Assembly: GCA_024811115.1 (NCBI GenBank)
Contig: JAKOGH010000641.1
Location: 62,001 to 126,000 of the forward strand
From: Terana coerulea
Lineage: Eukaryota > Basidiomycota > Agaricomycetes > Polyporales > Phanerochaetaceae
Length of the DNA: 64,000 nucleotides
Direction of reading: 5' to 3'
A model generated the notes under the pieces. The model was not told the DNA's origin. It did no database searches and was given only the letters and a program-made list of their open reading frames with translations. A program made the position numbers and the translations under genes. Of the stretch, positions 11,808 through 24,498 are shown piece by piece (positions within the stretch are counted from its first letter, which is position 1; each line of letters opens with the position of its first letter).

Positions 11808-12988
11808 CTACTGGTTGGTCAGGATCTCATCCGGCGACTTGTGTCGCGCGAAGACATGGATGTGTGCTAAGCCAGGTACGCTTTGTAGACGCTATACAAA
11901 GTCAGCATAAGATGCATTAAACACCAGTTGTGTTCACGCACCGGAGGGTTAACAAACCAGGCTGTTTCCCACTCCTGCTCCTTCCATCGCCTCTTAACGT
12001 ACGTCTCGATCTCGATTGCGGCCTCTTTCACCAGCTGCTCCTCCTCTTCTGAGCCCTTGGCCGACCGGACTAGTTTGTCGATAGTGATACCCCAGTCAGA
12101 GAGAGCTGGCAGGTACGTCGGCAGCAGGGAAGGAGACGGCGGGGGCGCCGTGGACCCCGTGAATCCCCAGAGACCGTCTTGCAAAATACGCGGAGCAACC
12201 GACGGCGGCAGGTCAGTTGGCATGCAGGGGATGCATGTCCATATAAGCGCATGCTCTATCTCAGGAGGTACTACACAGAAGGGTCATTAGTATTGCTTAC
12301 AGAAACCTGCCAGAGATTAGGAGGACGTACCAGAATAAGGCCAGTCATTCATGATCACGCTGATGAGCTCTGGAGGTGTGTCTGCCTTGAAGTAAGGTGG
12401 CGCATCCGCTGGTATGTTAGGCTGAGTAACATTTGGCTTTTTCGTCGTGGAAAGCCCTGCAGAGGGGTCCGCTGCGGCGGTCAAGCCTTCCAGTGCTGAG
12501 GTGAGGGAGGACTTCCTGTCGGGTTGCCCCCATTGTAGTCTGTAAGCCTTCAGGTAGTTGACTGGATATCGACAACTCAGTTGTATACGGATAGCCTATG
12601 ACGGGTAGACGCATACCCATCGATCCATACTGCTCTCTGATACCCACCGCCCACGTATCGTAGCGCACTTGCAGCTTCTTGTCCCTCTTCAGCAATCCAA
12701 GGTCGCTTTGAACAGTAGTGTTCCATGTTCAGCCATCGTACATGGCCATCGATGGGAGGATCTTGCTCACCCCGAGTTGACGAAGGTCTTCAGCTGCGTC
12801 CAGGTAAACTTGGCGGGGTAATGCACAAGTAGCTCCTCTCGTGTCGGGGGACCGGTGCGGAGAGGGACGTCGTCTGCATTGAGCGCAGGAGCGATAGGCT
12901 GAAATGGTGATGCAGCTTCGACGGTCATATCGAGGTCGTCAAGCTCGTAGACGTAGCAGCGACCAGAGTCAGGGTCGCAGTAAATCAT
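11808..12988 (-). CDS. DUF3605 family protein (N-acetylglucosamine-induced protein 1-like)
   Basis: A fungal cytosolic family of unknown chemistry, one member of which was named for induction by N-acetylglucosamine. Exons on the minus strand: 12988-12771, 12705-12617, 12561-12331, 12270-11942 and 11891-11808; all junctions join in phase. Visible family blocks: FTWTQLKTFVNSGDLGLLKR, RYDTWAVGIREQYGSM, VNYLKAYRLQWG, PPELISVIMNDWPYSVPPEIEHALIW, WETAWFVNPPRLQSVPGLAHIHVFAR. The start at 12988 is the first ATG in the open frame. The stop at 11808 lies 275 bp from the convergent RanGAP stop. The start is only 106 bp from the divergent SAC3-like start, so the two share one short promoter. The assignment rests on the motif chain; function remains unknown. 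Confidence 0.78.
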
Positions 12989-13094
12989 GGGCGGGAAAGC
13001 GGCGAGCGTCCTCGCAGCGGGGGCGCCCAAGCTTGGCCTCTTTCTACCACATCGTCCTTGCTTCTTTCAAGATCGTTTCTAGGACACTGCCACA

Positions 13095-14400
13095 ATGCAG
13101 GGACCAAATCGGCGGGGCAACCAACGGGGGAGTCAGCGGGGAAATCAACAAGGCTCGTCGCGCGGCGGCCCTCGAGGGCGCGCTCAGCCGCACAAGGTGT
13201 ACCAGCCAGGGCAGAGGCATATGGAGTTGATGCCTTCAGTCAGTCGTAGTAGCGGGTTAGACAAAGATGGCGACGCGTGAGTCTGTTGTTGACTTTCAAT
13301 GAGAATCGGCTGTGATATGTATTAGTTCGCTAGGCTGAGAGACTTCAAGGTCCAAGCAGAATATCGCGAGTTTATCCAAGGAAAAGTTCGTCATGAATGG
13401 TCGTTTGCTGAACACCGAGACCGACGTTGCACTTGCATAGCTTGACAACCATTGGAAACAGTATCCCTATGGACAAGCAGTGCAAGACATGAGGCATCGC
13501 GACGAAATGCGGGGTAACATACTTATCCTGTTTCGTGAGTTCGTTCCCTCTTCCACTACATGTCGTTCAAACTTTCGACACAGGGAAATTGCGAGAAGGG
13601 ATCTTGTCCACCAAGAGAAAGGACACGTTTGCCCTTGAAGGTGCGCAGTTATGTATCGATGCATTACTGACCATGTACTCATACTTTGCCGCTTCAGTGT
13701 ACGAAACATCGCTGTACCTCTCGTGCTATTTGCTTCGCCCGTGCAGACAACATCCATCATATCCCATCTCGTTCCAACAATGTACAAAGGTCGCGAATCT
13801 CCTGCCAGTACATGTTTCTCCGCCGCCCTTGTTTCCCTCGTCCACTTTCTCGTCGCGGGGTACCCGTCACAGAGCCGGCACTCCGAACACTTGCACACTC
13901 TCCCCGACACGTTACTCCCCGCAACGTCGCCAGCTCGGTATTGGCTGAGAGACCTAACCCGTGCGCTTCGGCAGGGCAATTATGCCAGATTGGAGAAGTT
14001 GGTGGACAAATCCGTCTGCAAGCAGCATTTGTGGCCGTCTGGAGCTGATGCATCAGCCGAAACGCAAACGTTGGGCCTACCCATTGCCCCTAACTTGGCT
14101 CTGGAAGCCCTTTGTACTCTCCTGGACGCTCTACGGAACAAGTCCCGAGAAACGACATGGACCGTCCTTCGCAGCGCATATCGAGAATTATCGTGTCCGA
14201 GGACGACGGACTCTGCGTTACCACCCACCCGCGAGTGGCTTGCCCGATCTCTACTTATCCGGCCCATTACTTTTCACAAAGCACAAGAGGACGATGGGTC
14301 CCTTCTTGACTCCTGGATAGAGGCTCAAGTCTCGCTGGGTATTTTGGTACCCAAGGAAGGGGTAGAAGGGAGGTGGATCATATCCAAAGCGAAGACATGA
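13095..14400 (+). CDS. SAC3/GANP (PCI-like) domain protein with RG-rich amino end
   Basis: SAC3/GANP proteins are scaffolds in mRNA export and related nuclear complexes. Exons: 13095-13276, 13334-13385, 13441-13534, 13584-13640 and about 13700-14400. The first exon encodes an RNA-binding style RG/GN repeat (MQGPNRRGNQRGSQRGNQQG). The next ones give LRDFKVQAEYREFIQGK, LDNHWKQYPYGQAVQDMRHRDEMRGN, KLREGILSTKRKDTFALEVYETSLYLS, where the VYE block and spacing resemble SAC3 domains. The long last exon carries SIISHLVPTMY, HFLVAGYPSQ, WLRDLTRALRQGNYARLEKLV, LDALRNKSRETTWTVLRSAYREL and REWLARSL. One base appears to be missing at about 13714-13722, where VYETSLYLS must pass into VLFASPVQTTS. The family call is from motif order and helical character and is moderate; the coding nature is strong. 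Confidence 0.6.
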
Positions 14401-16471
14401 GCGATCGCTTTTGGTCAGTGCCCATTATCAGACACTGTCCTTTGAAGTTGACGATCTGTTACACAGACGATCGATATGCTATTGGCCCAACGAGCAGTGG
14501 TCTGGCGGAACGCTATATGTCCAAGAAAGAGGTCTGTGCAGTGCACACGTTGCGGTGAAGGGCCACTCCTTCACCAACTCGGATCCAAGTTCCGGCCCGC
14601 CTTTCGTGCATCATGGGCCCCAGCGCGATGTGATGCATGACACGTGAACGTCTGCAACAGCGAAATAATGAGTCGGTGATCCAGTGGTGCATGCAGATGT
14701 CTAGGCTTTCGAATATGCAATGGTGCGCCTTGATGCATTCCGGCCCTCAGGGGATGTGTGTTCCACACCAAAATCGTGATTTCCAGCAAATACCGGCGGT
14801 ATTGCAGGTCCGATTGAGTCTGTATGGCTCGGCCCTGTGACGTAGAAGGTCTCTCGGTGTGCGGAAACGCGCCAAAGCTGGACCCTTCAGATTCTGCAAA
14901 CGTTATCACCCCTGTGGCTTGCTCTCAGGCATGATGAACGCCGACAGGACCTTGTTTTATCGTTCAACGTTCATCAGCCGGCATATTGAACTGCATATTC
15001 ATGGAGATAAGTCGTTCCGTTTCGCGGGCTATGTATGGCATAAAGCTTGACAGCAAAGATGTCAACCCCATGTTTTCACAACGCCACTATCGAACTGGAC
15101 CCATTGGTGCCTGCGCAGGGCTGCATATGTAAGATGAATTTGCGTCTCACTGAGTCAGGAGGTACCAAACTGCGAGGATGTACAAGTGTGCTTCCGGGCA
15201 CTGGCACGCATTAACCTTCACGCAGCTTAAGGCACTAACAAGGCGCATATGACTACGTAGAGTGATCCTAGCATGGGAAGTATAATCTTGAAATAACAGA
15301 CTTTTGTCTTTTATTTGCTTACCCGTATCTTCCCTATCTTCTAGAGTCTAAGTAGGTCAGGAGAACACACCGGGGTCAAGTTGCTTGAGACGCCCTTACT
15401 CCATTTGTGGAGGTAGGTGATCGTGGTGGCGCACGGCATGTTTCCGGCTTGATGGTGTCAGGCTGCGGCGTCTCCCGATGTGACGTTTGAACACGATTCT
15501 CTCCGACGGCGCGTACCTCAGACTCTGACGGGCCCTCGTACGTGTCGCACACCTTATGACATCCAAGTCTACACTACGTGCGCACGTTAATTGCAGACTC
15601 TCCTTACCATCATGGCTAACTTAGCTGACTTGATTCCGTTTCATTTTAGCGGGCAAGCGGCGGATCGACGGCTCGCTACGCTAGCCCTCTTCCGGCGCTG
15701 GCTTGATCTACGGGCATTTGGACGCTAGCTCTACCTTGAGAGATCGTGTAAAGCTCTGACTCACGTACGTGCACTGGCTGAGTGTTCTTAACAAGTTAAC
15801 CACCTGCAATGTGGTCGTCGAGCTGGCGTTCAAGTTGACCGTCGAGTAAGTTGATCATGATCGGCCAGCACTTCAAGTATATCAGGGATAAAATTTCGAC
15901 ATTACTGCGTTAGATGAGTTCTGCAGTATACTGACACTATCTGTGCTTCTTCATCAAGGAGGCCATGCAGCGTAGAACGGACCCATGCGTTTGCCAGCGT
16001 CGAGGATACTCCGAGGACCTCGCGGATGTCTATTCAAAGCTATCAGACGGCGCCGCCTACTATACAGTATCCAATTTTGATCAGCGTATAGCTTACTATC
16101 TAAGGTGTGCAGCATTCCTCACTTTCTCTGCAATCTGAGCCTTACGACGTAGCGATCATTCAGCCACTGAAAATTGACGCTGTTAGACCTCTGGCACCCC
16201 TTAGCAGGGCTGTAGGGTGCAGCGGGAAGCGGATGTTTCAAGCGGACGGCATAATTTTGGCGCACCATCATGATATCTAGCGGATGATAGGTACTATCAT
16301 GAAGGCTCTTCTGCTTCTTAGCACTTATACGTTGCCTACAGAGGTAAGAGCCAGGTCTACCACGTAGGCACGACGTATTGATGTTTAATAACCTCAAAGC
16401 CATCATTGTATAAAGACCAAGAACACGGATGTCGGATCAGCCCTCGCTTCATTGCTCGTCGCTGACAAGTC
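14401..16471. other. Long intergenic stretch without a supported gene
   Basis: Short open frames exist (for example a 78-residue one at 14411-14647 on plus and a 112-residue one at 14571-14909 on minus), but none has recognisable domains, joins to neighbours, or a convincing start. From 15050 to 16118 even these are absent. The sequence is of ordinary composition and I see no tandem or inverted repeat in it. It presumably contains the 3' UTR of the SAC3-like gene and the promoter of the DUF6534 gene. Confidence 0.5.
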
Positions 16472-18447
16472 ATGGCGGACACTACGGCACCTGTTACGAA
16501 CCCCATTGTGCTCAATCTCATGGATAGCTTCGGCGTTGTCCTCATTGGGTCGATAGCCTCCAGTGCATTTTTGGGGCATGTCCTGCATCCAATTGTGCGT
16601 ACCATTTTCTTAGCCGAGGTGGATGATGCTAACACGACGCTCCAGGTTCATGTACTTTGTCCAGTGAGCTTCAAAGCACTTTGTGCTCGGTCAAGTGTAG
16701 CTGACTTGCCAACCCACGCAGGCAAGATTCCGATCATACTGCTATGAAGTCCTTCGTAAGTATCTATACAGCTTTCCATTTGCGGTAAGAGGGACTCACG
16801 AAGCAACTCGCAGGTGATTTTTGTTTGGTAATTCCCACACATCTTCTCTCACGCTTCGCACTTCTAATGGAAGTGCAGGCTGGCAGATACCACCGATCAC
16901 ATTTTCAAGATGCAGATTAGTGAGTTCCACCGTTCTCCTCGTTACTGCGCCCTCTCAAAAGTTGCGTACAGTGTTCCCCGATCTCATCACACACTGGGGC
17001 TCTGTGGAAGAATTGAATACAATCGCTATGTGAGTGATTCTGGTACTCCAAGGCAACCGCAGACCGAACATGGTTTTAGGGGTGTTATAGTAAGTCGCCT
17101 GCATCGATCATTCAAAGCAATATATTTGAGCCCTTCTCCGTATAGCATCATACATGGGTTGCCGTAAGCACCAGCCCTTCTTACACTGTTGCTGTGCTCA
17201 TATTCCGTGTAGGGGCTGGTCAGCACTTCGGTCCAGCTATTCTTCCTCTACCGCATATATCGCTGTACGTCACCGCGCCCCACATATCGAATATTTCTCA
17301 CATTTTACACAGTGAGCGATAAAGGCTTGGTCCGATGGCTTGCCATTGCTGTGGTGAGTGGCACTTGCCGTCCTGGAGTTCATTCAACTGACCCTTCGTC
17401 GCTAGTCCCCTTCGGCTCTATGGCAGATAGGTCAGTAATCGTGCTTTCAAGTCTACGCGTGTAGAAGCATATGAGCTAAAGACTGATGTATTATGTTGAA
17501 TAGTCGGGGGAATTAGTGAGTAATGACCTTCGGAGCGCCAGCGCTAACTAACATCTCTTTCAGTTTATGCCTTTCGACTGTGAGTTCTGACCTGGTGTTT
17601 TTTCTCGTTCGGCTTTAATCCTCAAACTTATCATGCAGAAAGAATACCACCGTGACCGACCAAACGGCTTTCCGTCTTTTCGTACGTTTGGTACATATAT
17701 CAGGTAAGACACTCGCTGATCGAGTTCCAACAGAGCATGGACGTCTCTCTTCTGGCAACGTCTGCCTTTACCGACGTTGTAATCGCGGCCCTGATGACCT
17801 ACATCCTGCTCAAGAGCCGAACGGGAGTCTTCAAACGGTGCGCGACGAGCAGTCCTGTCCTCGCATGCCTTTGCTGACCCTCGACTGCTCGCCTCAGGTC
17901 TCAGATGTTGGTCCATCGTCTTATTGTAATGACGGCCAACACGGGTTTCTGGACAGCTTTGGTGGCCTTGCTCGGCGTTGAGCCTGGTGCGTCTTTGCCT
18001 TGCCTCCTCGAAGGGACGTCGCTCATGCTCCCAAAGATGCTGGCATACCCCGGCGGCTTGCAGTTCTTCGGCCCGGAGTACTGCCTCAGCTCCCTCTACG
18101 TTAACACGCTGCTCGCCAACCTGAATGCACGGCCGTACTTGCGAAACGCGGAGATCGAGTTCAACACCTTCAGCGGCGGCTCGGGGCGTGCCCCGGGCAC
18201 GGCGCGCATCGCTCGGCTTGGGGATGTCACGGGGACGACGGCTACCAAGGTGCCCAGCACTCAGGTACGCGTGCGATTCCGTTCCCTGTTGGCGAAGCTC
18301 ATGCGCGAATCCTTCATTCTGCAGGGGTCGCATTCACTCGTGAAACTCGAGAGTGGGAAGTCCTCGTACCACGAGACAAGTTTGTCTTCGGATCACGATG
18401 TCCCCAAGGTCAGTGGCGCTATGATATGTGCCCATGCTGGAGCTTAG
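16472..18447 (+). CDS. DUF6534 family multi-pass membrane protein
   Basis: This basidiomycete-expanded family has about seven predicted membrane helices and no known activity. The gene is split into many short exons. The start at 16472 gives MADTTAPVTNPIVLNLMDSF, followed by a hydrophobic helix and the family signature A-x-W-G-x-x-C-x-Q. To reach that signature one T must be dropped from the T5 run at 16568-16572. Downstream exons give YFVQQDSDHTAMKSF, VIFVWLADTTDHIFKMQI, FPDLITHWGSVEELNTI, LVSTSVQLFFLYRIYR (near 17220), SDKGLVRWLAIAV (near 17315), QQSMDVSLLATSAFTDVVIAAL (from 17732), the conserved LLKSRTG, LIVMTANTGFWTALVAL and SSLYVNTLLANLNARPYLR. The tail is soluble and serine-rich. Exons between 17040 and 17220 and between 17345 and 17640 could not be fixed with certainty. 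It ends at 18445-18447; a stop-free 60-bp intron is likely at about 18266-18325. Confidence 0.72.
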
Positions 18448-19894
18448 GTGGAACGTTGCAGATAGCTCATGTTGTATAGCTTTTAAGCGAACTGGGTGAT
18501 GTAGCAGTAAGGAGCAGGCTGAGGGTGCGTTCAAGGATGAGTTTCGTATGCCCGGCTATTTATTGTCAGAATCCCTTCAATATCCCTTATATATTACCAG
18601 AATGAGACGGACGATTACATATATAAGCCAGTGAGCTTGCTATAAAGCAGTGCATTATGTATACTTAGAGGTATCGACCTTTAGCAGCATCCTCTCAATC
18701 AGCATGTAAGCCAGCCAGTAGCTGCCTTCTCGGGTCAGACGCGATTGTCCCCTCAATTGAGACTGCGCTCAGGGCATGGTCGACTTGCTCACTGCCACAT
18801 GACTGCGAAGTGACCGATAGGGTTAAAAAGAGCCTGCGTGCTGCGATCTGCCCGACTGACGGCCAGGGTCCGGATTGTAAATATAACCGGCTGGACAGCA
18901 CTCGGTAGTATCGGCGGCGTCGTCGGCGGCGGCGGGCGCGCCTGGCTATCGAGGCTGCGCGCCACGCCGCCACCAACCGCCACGACGTCCGGGTAACGCC
19001 GAAATAGATCCGGTTTCACCGGTGGCGGGCGGGGAGCCCACTGGCAGACGCCGAGAGCTCTGCAAGCTTCGCCGCCAGTTCACCGCCTGGGTTCGTTTCT
19101 TGTAACTCCTATTTGGCTGCCAATTCTACCAAGTACGTGCATGAAGATCTTCACATCCGCCTTATCTTACTCTAAACTCTCACTAGGCCGCATGCAGCTA
19201 GTGAGCGGTGTTGTTCCTGTCGGAGTTGGCTGTACCCAGTGTACCGTAAGCCTCATTGTACTGTTCATAGGGTTTTGTTGACCTCTTGAAACCGCGCGAA
19301 CGGGCCATTCATTTCAGGAGTTCATTTCTACTTGATGAAGGACTGCGCGCTGATACGGCAGAAGAGTCCCACACATATGGTGTCCCTTTACACATGTGGC
19401 TGCTGCTGACGCTTCTTGTGTCTGCATGGAACCTGTTCGGTGCGGTTCGACGAGATAGAGAAACGTATACAGAGCCTGCTTCATTGGTCCGTTCTCATAA
19501 TTACCGCTGTTAAGGCACGGCTGGCAAATAAGTGACCGCTGATCTAGACCTACTTCCAAGGACAGAGCCCCGCCGTGACAACGTTCGCCACGCCCTCAGG
19601 CCACGGTATCACCTGTCACCTTCAGCACCGGTGTCGCGGGCAGCAACATCATAGGCATGACAGGCCAAATCATTATAGAACCTGGGGTTGTCGCTGCCTC
19701 CGGAGTTCGTTTGTATCCTTCCCGTGGACCTCCGACGTACCCCTTGACTGCCGCAGTACCACAGTAGCACTCCGAAGACTGAAGACAGATGAAGCCATCG
19801 TATTGCCGCCGGAACTCTGGCTCCAGACTGGCCTTTATAACCGTGCTGTTACGGCCATGGCAACCTGTCCCGTCTTCGCCCAGCGCAGCGAATA
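18448..19894. other. Intergenic region upstream of the UbiA gene
   Basis: No supported gene. The DUF6534 3' end grades into AT-rich sequence near 18550-18690, then a GC-rich patch at 18890-19080. Two open frames (19286-19513 and 19575-19895, plus) show no known domain. A reading near 19590-19770 in another frame gives a G/A/T/I-rich peptide (GSNIIGMTGQIIIEPGVV) of unknown meaning. The last few hundred bases must include the prenyltransferase promoter. Confidence 0.45.
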
Positions 19895-21097
19895 ATGTCC
19901 ACCACCTCCGAGTACTGGCGGGGGATACTACACCTTACACGCCTGCATAAGTTCCCTCTTGGCGCTCTTGCCATATTCTGGCCCTATGGTGCGCTGGCAC
20001 ATGCTCTTCCAGTGTTAGGTGGATAAAGCTGACCGAAATGTTACAGGACTCGGCCTTGCCATGGTCGCGTCGAGGGGCCACGTAATGGCCAGCCTCTTCT
20101 GGAGAAACACATTGCTACTGGCTATCACCGCAACTCTATATCACAGTGCTTTCTGTGTGTGGAATGATGTGTGCGACAGGGATATGGACGGCCGTGTCGG
20201 TACGTTACCCCGCTTTCTCGCTTCGGGGTGGGCTCTCATGTAATGCTACCCCTAGAACGGACGAAATCCCGACCACTTGTAACGGGCGTCGTGTCGGTCC
20301 TTGATGCCTTGGTGTTGTTTGCTGGTTTACTTGGCCTGACGTTCCTCACCGTGTCTTTCACCAACTCCGATGCGTGAGCTCTTCCCCTTCGCAACGCACA
20401 GTCCACCGTTGACCAAAACACCAGGCTGTGGGTCATGGCGTCGTCTCTGCCAGTCAACTTTGTGTACCCGCTCAGCAAACGCTGGACTTGGTGGCCCCAA
20501 GCATGGCTGGGCGCCGCCTGCAGCTGGGGCTGCGTCGTCGCCTGGGTCTCGTTGGCCAGGATCCCCGTAGACACCCAAGGCGGCACCGTCCTCGCCTTAC
20601 TGTGTCTGTCCTGCGGGTGGTACGCCCATCCGCCAGCCTCGCAACGCGCCGCGCATGCTGACCGCCTGATGACAGCTGGACGATATTCTTCGACACGATC
20701 TACGGCGCCCAGGACCGCAAGGACGACGAGGCTGTCGGCACGCTGTCGACGGCCCGCTTGTTCGGCGCGCACCTCCGTGAGATCACGGCGATGTTCGGTG
20801 TATCGTTCGTGTGCTTCCTGACTGCCGCCGGTGTTGCCAACGGCAATGGCCTCGCATTTTTCTGGTCTCGTGCCTGGGCGCGCTGGTCCATGTCCTCTGG
20901 CAGATGTCCACCTGGCGGGTCGATGACGAAGCGTCGTGTGGTGCGCTGTTCAAGGTGCGCAGCGCTTGTACCTGTGCGCTCCTGTCACTGCCGTGATTAA
21001 CACTTCCATACAGAGCAACGGCGAACTCGGCTTCCTTATATTCTTCGGCATGGTGGCCGATAGGTACTTCCCCACAGCACACATTGGACATTTTTAG
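19895..21097 (+). CDS. UbiA-family prenyltransferase (meroterpenoid-type)
   Basis: UbiA enzymes move an isoprenyl group from its diphosphate onto an aromatic acceptor inside the membrane. Exons: 19895-19988, 20047-20199, 20256 to about 20376, about 20428-20619, about 20676-20954 and 21014-21097. The protein starts MSTTSEYWRGILHLTRLHKFPLG. It has the first aspartate-rich motif NDVCDRDMDGRVERTKSRPL (N-D-x-x-D-x-x-x-D, Mg-diphosphate site), hydrophobic helices, and the second motif FFDTIYGAQDRKDDEAVG. A base is missing in the T run at 20857-20861: the frame must move there to reach VSCLGALVHVLWQMS, then SNGELGFLIFFGMVADRYF and the stop at 21095-21097. It lacks a long mitochondrial leader, which argues against housekeeping COQ2 and for secondary metabolism. 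The next gene downstream is a P450 in tail-to-tail orientation. Confidence 0.85.
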
Positions 21098-21374
21098 CCT
21101 CTCGAACTATCGTAAATTCGTATATTCTACAACGTATGTGGCATGAGGCTTATAGTTAGCTCGGCTCTTCTCCAGTGCATGACCTTGCAGAACATTCCGA
21201 CCTGGTCTTGGGAATTTTTTTACGTGTACTTTAGTGTTGATTAAATAATGCGATCTTCGTATGCGCAATACTTATCGCCATGCGCTGCGTGAGTCACCAA
21301 AATGGTGGTAAGGGCTATACGGCCACGCTTATTGTGATAAACGTAATATATAAGCTTGCTTGAAGCATCCCGAC

Positions 21375-23508
21375 TTATGCCTCTAAGAGAGCCGAATCAC
21401 GGACAGAGAACACTGCGTCAAAGGGCACTGGCGACCTACAAGAAAGACAGCAGGTTCAGTGGACTACGGTGCTACGATCCGAGAGGACACAAACCTGATC
21501 GGCTTCATCGTAAACTCGTGTCGAGGTTGTCTTGCTTCAGGGTCGACAGGACGAGAGATATCCAAAGTGGCCAGTATGGTGGCAATCGCTATCCAAAGCT
21601 GCCGCTCAAACAGATAGCGCCCGGGGCACTGCCTACATACGGTCGGCGATGTTACGCGTAGTATACCAGGCAGAAACGGAGAACGCACCGTCGAGCGTAG
21701 CCAAAAGCGACCGACAGCGGATCGAGGACGTTCTCGTCCAGATGACGCTCTGGCCGGAACGTAAGAGGGTCATCGTATATGTCGGGATCTTCGAATATTC
21801 CGCTAGGGTTGCTAGTCAGCCTCGCTTGCCCTTTGCGAGCATTTATAACAACTGCGTACGCCGTGTTGACTATGATAGTGGTCCCAGCGGGTATAGTCAA
21901 GCCATTAGCAGTAGTATCGCTGTCGGTGTCTTGCATATGTGGAAAGACTATGGTGCACATGGATTCAGTCAGTTGGTGTTCCTTTGTACAGGCAAAACTA
22001 CGTCGAAACTTACCTAGTGGAATCACGGGAGCCCATCTCATGACTTCCTTGAGGATACAGTCGATGATTGGCAAAGCGGGCCTGTCTTCCCACGTGGGCA
22101 GTCGCATGCCGTGGGTAACAGCATCGACTTCCATTTGTGCCCGTCTCTGCACGTCAGGGTATAGACACATGGCAAGAATGAAGGAAAGGAGTGTCCCGGT
22201 TGTCGACTCGAATCCTCCTGGAGGACAATTTGAGAACACTGGTAGAAGCCAAAGACGAGGAGTTTACCTAAGTAGAGTACCATCGCAGTCGTCTTCATGA
22301 CGTCCACAGTGTCAGAATCCAACGAGCTCAGTGGTTGCTCGTTCAAAGCGTCGGTGACCAAGGATGGAACACTATGACCTGCTTCCTTGAGGTGCGTTAG
22401 ACCAATACGAGAGAACGCGGTAGGAAAAGCTAGCTTACTACATTGTGTACGGCATTCGCGAATCGAAAATCTCGGAAGTTCTCGGTGACGTCTTTGCGCC
22501 ATTCTTCAGCTTGTCGCTTGAATGCCATGCCGGGTAGCCACGAAGGCAGGAAGCGCACTGATTGCCATGCTCAGTGCCGGCATAAATGTACACTGCGCGT
22601 GAAAACGCTCACAAAAAGGAAGGAATTCGACAGCGTAGAGAATCGTTGGATTGGAGGCCACGTTAAATATGTCCAAAGCAGCGCGAGCGTCCTCGTAAAA
22701 GCCGTCCGAGGAGTCAATCCCGTCGCCGGTACCGTAAGCAATGCGTTCTATCCCGGTCGTAACCCATCTAAGAAAGTCTCATGAGCAACCAACATCGGGC
22801 GACTGTTCGCGGCATGCTCACATTTTGCACGTTTCAAATATATCTTGGGATGCTCCCGCGCTGTCCAGCTGTCTGACGAGCAACACAGTTCGCCGCTCAA
22901 GCTCCGACGTGTGCCTACTCATAGCAGCAGGTCCTATAGTCATGGCTATGTACCGTCTTGTCAGCCGCATTTGGGGCCCTGGTTGCAAGTGCGGAAGAGT
23001 CTCTCCAAACCCGGATCTGGAACCTTGGAGCGTTAGAAATCGAGCATTTTGACTGCAACTGCGCGCACAAGTTGGCCATGTAAAACACGTGTCGGTTGGA
23101 CGTCGAGTTTGAGGTCTTGGTGAGAATTTCGTACGCGGCAGACGGAGAATTTATGATGAGGTACGGATGGGAAAACATTGTTATAAAATAAACATGACCT
23201 GGCGGTGGTGTGAGATCCGCCTCTCCACAGGTGCGATAGTGCGTACCATATTGCTTCGACCAAGCAGCAAATGTCTTGTGCACAGTCCCCAGTGTGAAGT
23301 CCAGGGCGTTGCCTAAGATCGGATAACCAGGAGGACCTAAGGGTAGGCCACGTCGCTTGAGTCTGCTTGCTGTGGATAGGAACATCGTAGCAAGGGCAAG
23401 GACAAACAGCAAGGACAGAAGTGTCGCCGACCACGCAACCGGCATCTCGGAAAGCGGCCGATGCAATGGCCGGTAGTTGTGCTGTGGTTCATCGGTCATG
23501 GTGCGCAT
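21375..23508 (-). CDS. Cytochrome P450 monooxygenase (CYP64-clan-like), first paralogue
   Basis: Haem-thiolate oxygenase of the ER membrane, probably tailoring a metabolite made with the adjacent prenyltransferase. The ATG at 23508 gives a long leader; an internal ATG at 23445 (MPVAWSATLLSLLFVLALAT) would give a textbook membrane anchor. Marks in order: proline hinge LPLGPPGYPILGNALDF; YLIINSPSAAYEIL; LQPGPQMRLTRRY region; I-helix GGFESTTGTLLSFILAM; K-helix E-x-x-R as LKEVMRWAPVIPLG; FRPERHLDE; haem loop FGYARRQCPGRYLFER, formed across the intron near 21640-21690 and keeping the axial cysteine; carboxy end SPVPFDAVFSVRD to the stop at 21375. About ten small introns interrupt it. No frame break was found, so it is probably functional. 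It closely resembles the second P450 at 34-36 kb on the same strand. Confidence 0.88.
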
Positions 23509-24489
23509 CGTGGGTTGGTCGTAGAGGAGGGTGCAAAGGTAGACGGACTCTGGAGTAGCGCATTGTCGTGGGTATCTGTTCATCAGCGCTCTCGGTCAGG
23601 ATTCATCATCGGTTCGTCTCTACACCAATCACGCACCTATCTGCTGACTAGACCACTATGGTTGATTACAGCGCTTTGAACATAGCATGGCAGTACGCGA
23701 GGAAGAGAGAAAGAGAAGAAACATGCTCAGACAGCTGATGCGCGCTCTTAGCGCCATCTTAGCGCCTGTCTCCCCGAACCGGAGAACACAGAGAGGTCAC
23801 GCTTAGCTACATCTCACTAGGTTGTAGGCTTTCGGATATCTCGGGATACAACCAGAAGCATATATTACGCTTTTTGCGTAAAAACAATTTTTGTAATGCA
23901 TTGATATCGAGCATACACGCCAAAATCACCTTGTTTGGGCACATTTTGCCCTGATCAAGTGAATCTTGATCCCCGAGGTTCACCAGAAATTCTGAAATTA
24001 TTTATCATTAAATATTATCTTTTATTACACGTCTCCATTGGCTCAAAGTATGTACAGTCTCCCTAGTGAATGCTTAGCATGAAGGGGAGGCTCTTTTCTG
24101 TCAAAGCGCCCGTGGTAATCCGAATGACTCAATCTCTGATGAGCCAATCGGAGAAAACGTCGGCACACTCCCGAGCCTGTCACCCGAGCTGGCATGCGCT
24201 CCTCTCTTTCTCTCTCTTTTTCGGTTACTGCCATCCATTATGCAAAGCGCTGTAACGTTTCCGTCTCGGCGCCGTTAATCCACGTCTAAATGTGCGTATC
24301 TTCACCATGTCGCACCGATAGCCCGAGGGTGGCAGGGGCTGGTATTGTATGAAACTCCTTCTGTGAACGCTCCCGCCACATTCGTCCATCCAAGATACGT
24401 CAGGTTGCGCAATTTCAATGACAGGTCAGCTCCAAAACGTTGATGATCGACCTGATCATCAGTGCTTAACGGGCACTTTGGTTTATGCG
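23509..24489. other. P450 upstream region grading into AT-rich repeat DNA
   Basis: No supported gene. It holds the promoter of the first P450. From about 23860 the sequence becomes clearly AT-richer, marking the edge of the repeat-filled island that continues to 34.3 kb. Confidence 0.45.
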
Positions 24490-24498
24490 ACTTCAATG

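Noticed and set aside
14571..14909. 112-codon minus frame downstream of the SAC3-like gene
   Set aside because: No domain, no splice-compatible partner exons, and overlapping frames of equal quality on the other strand.
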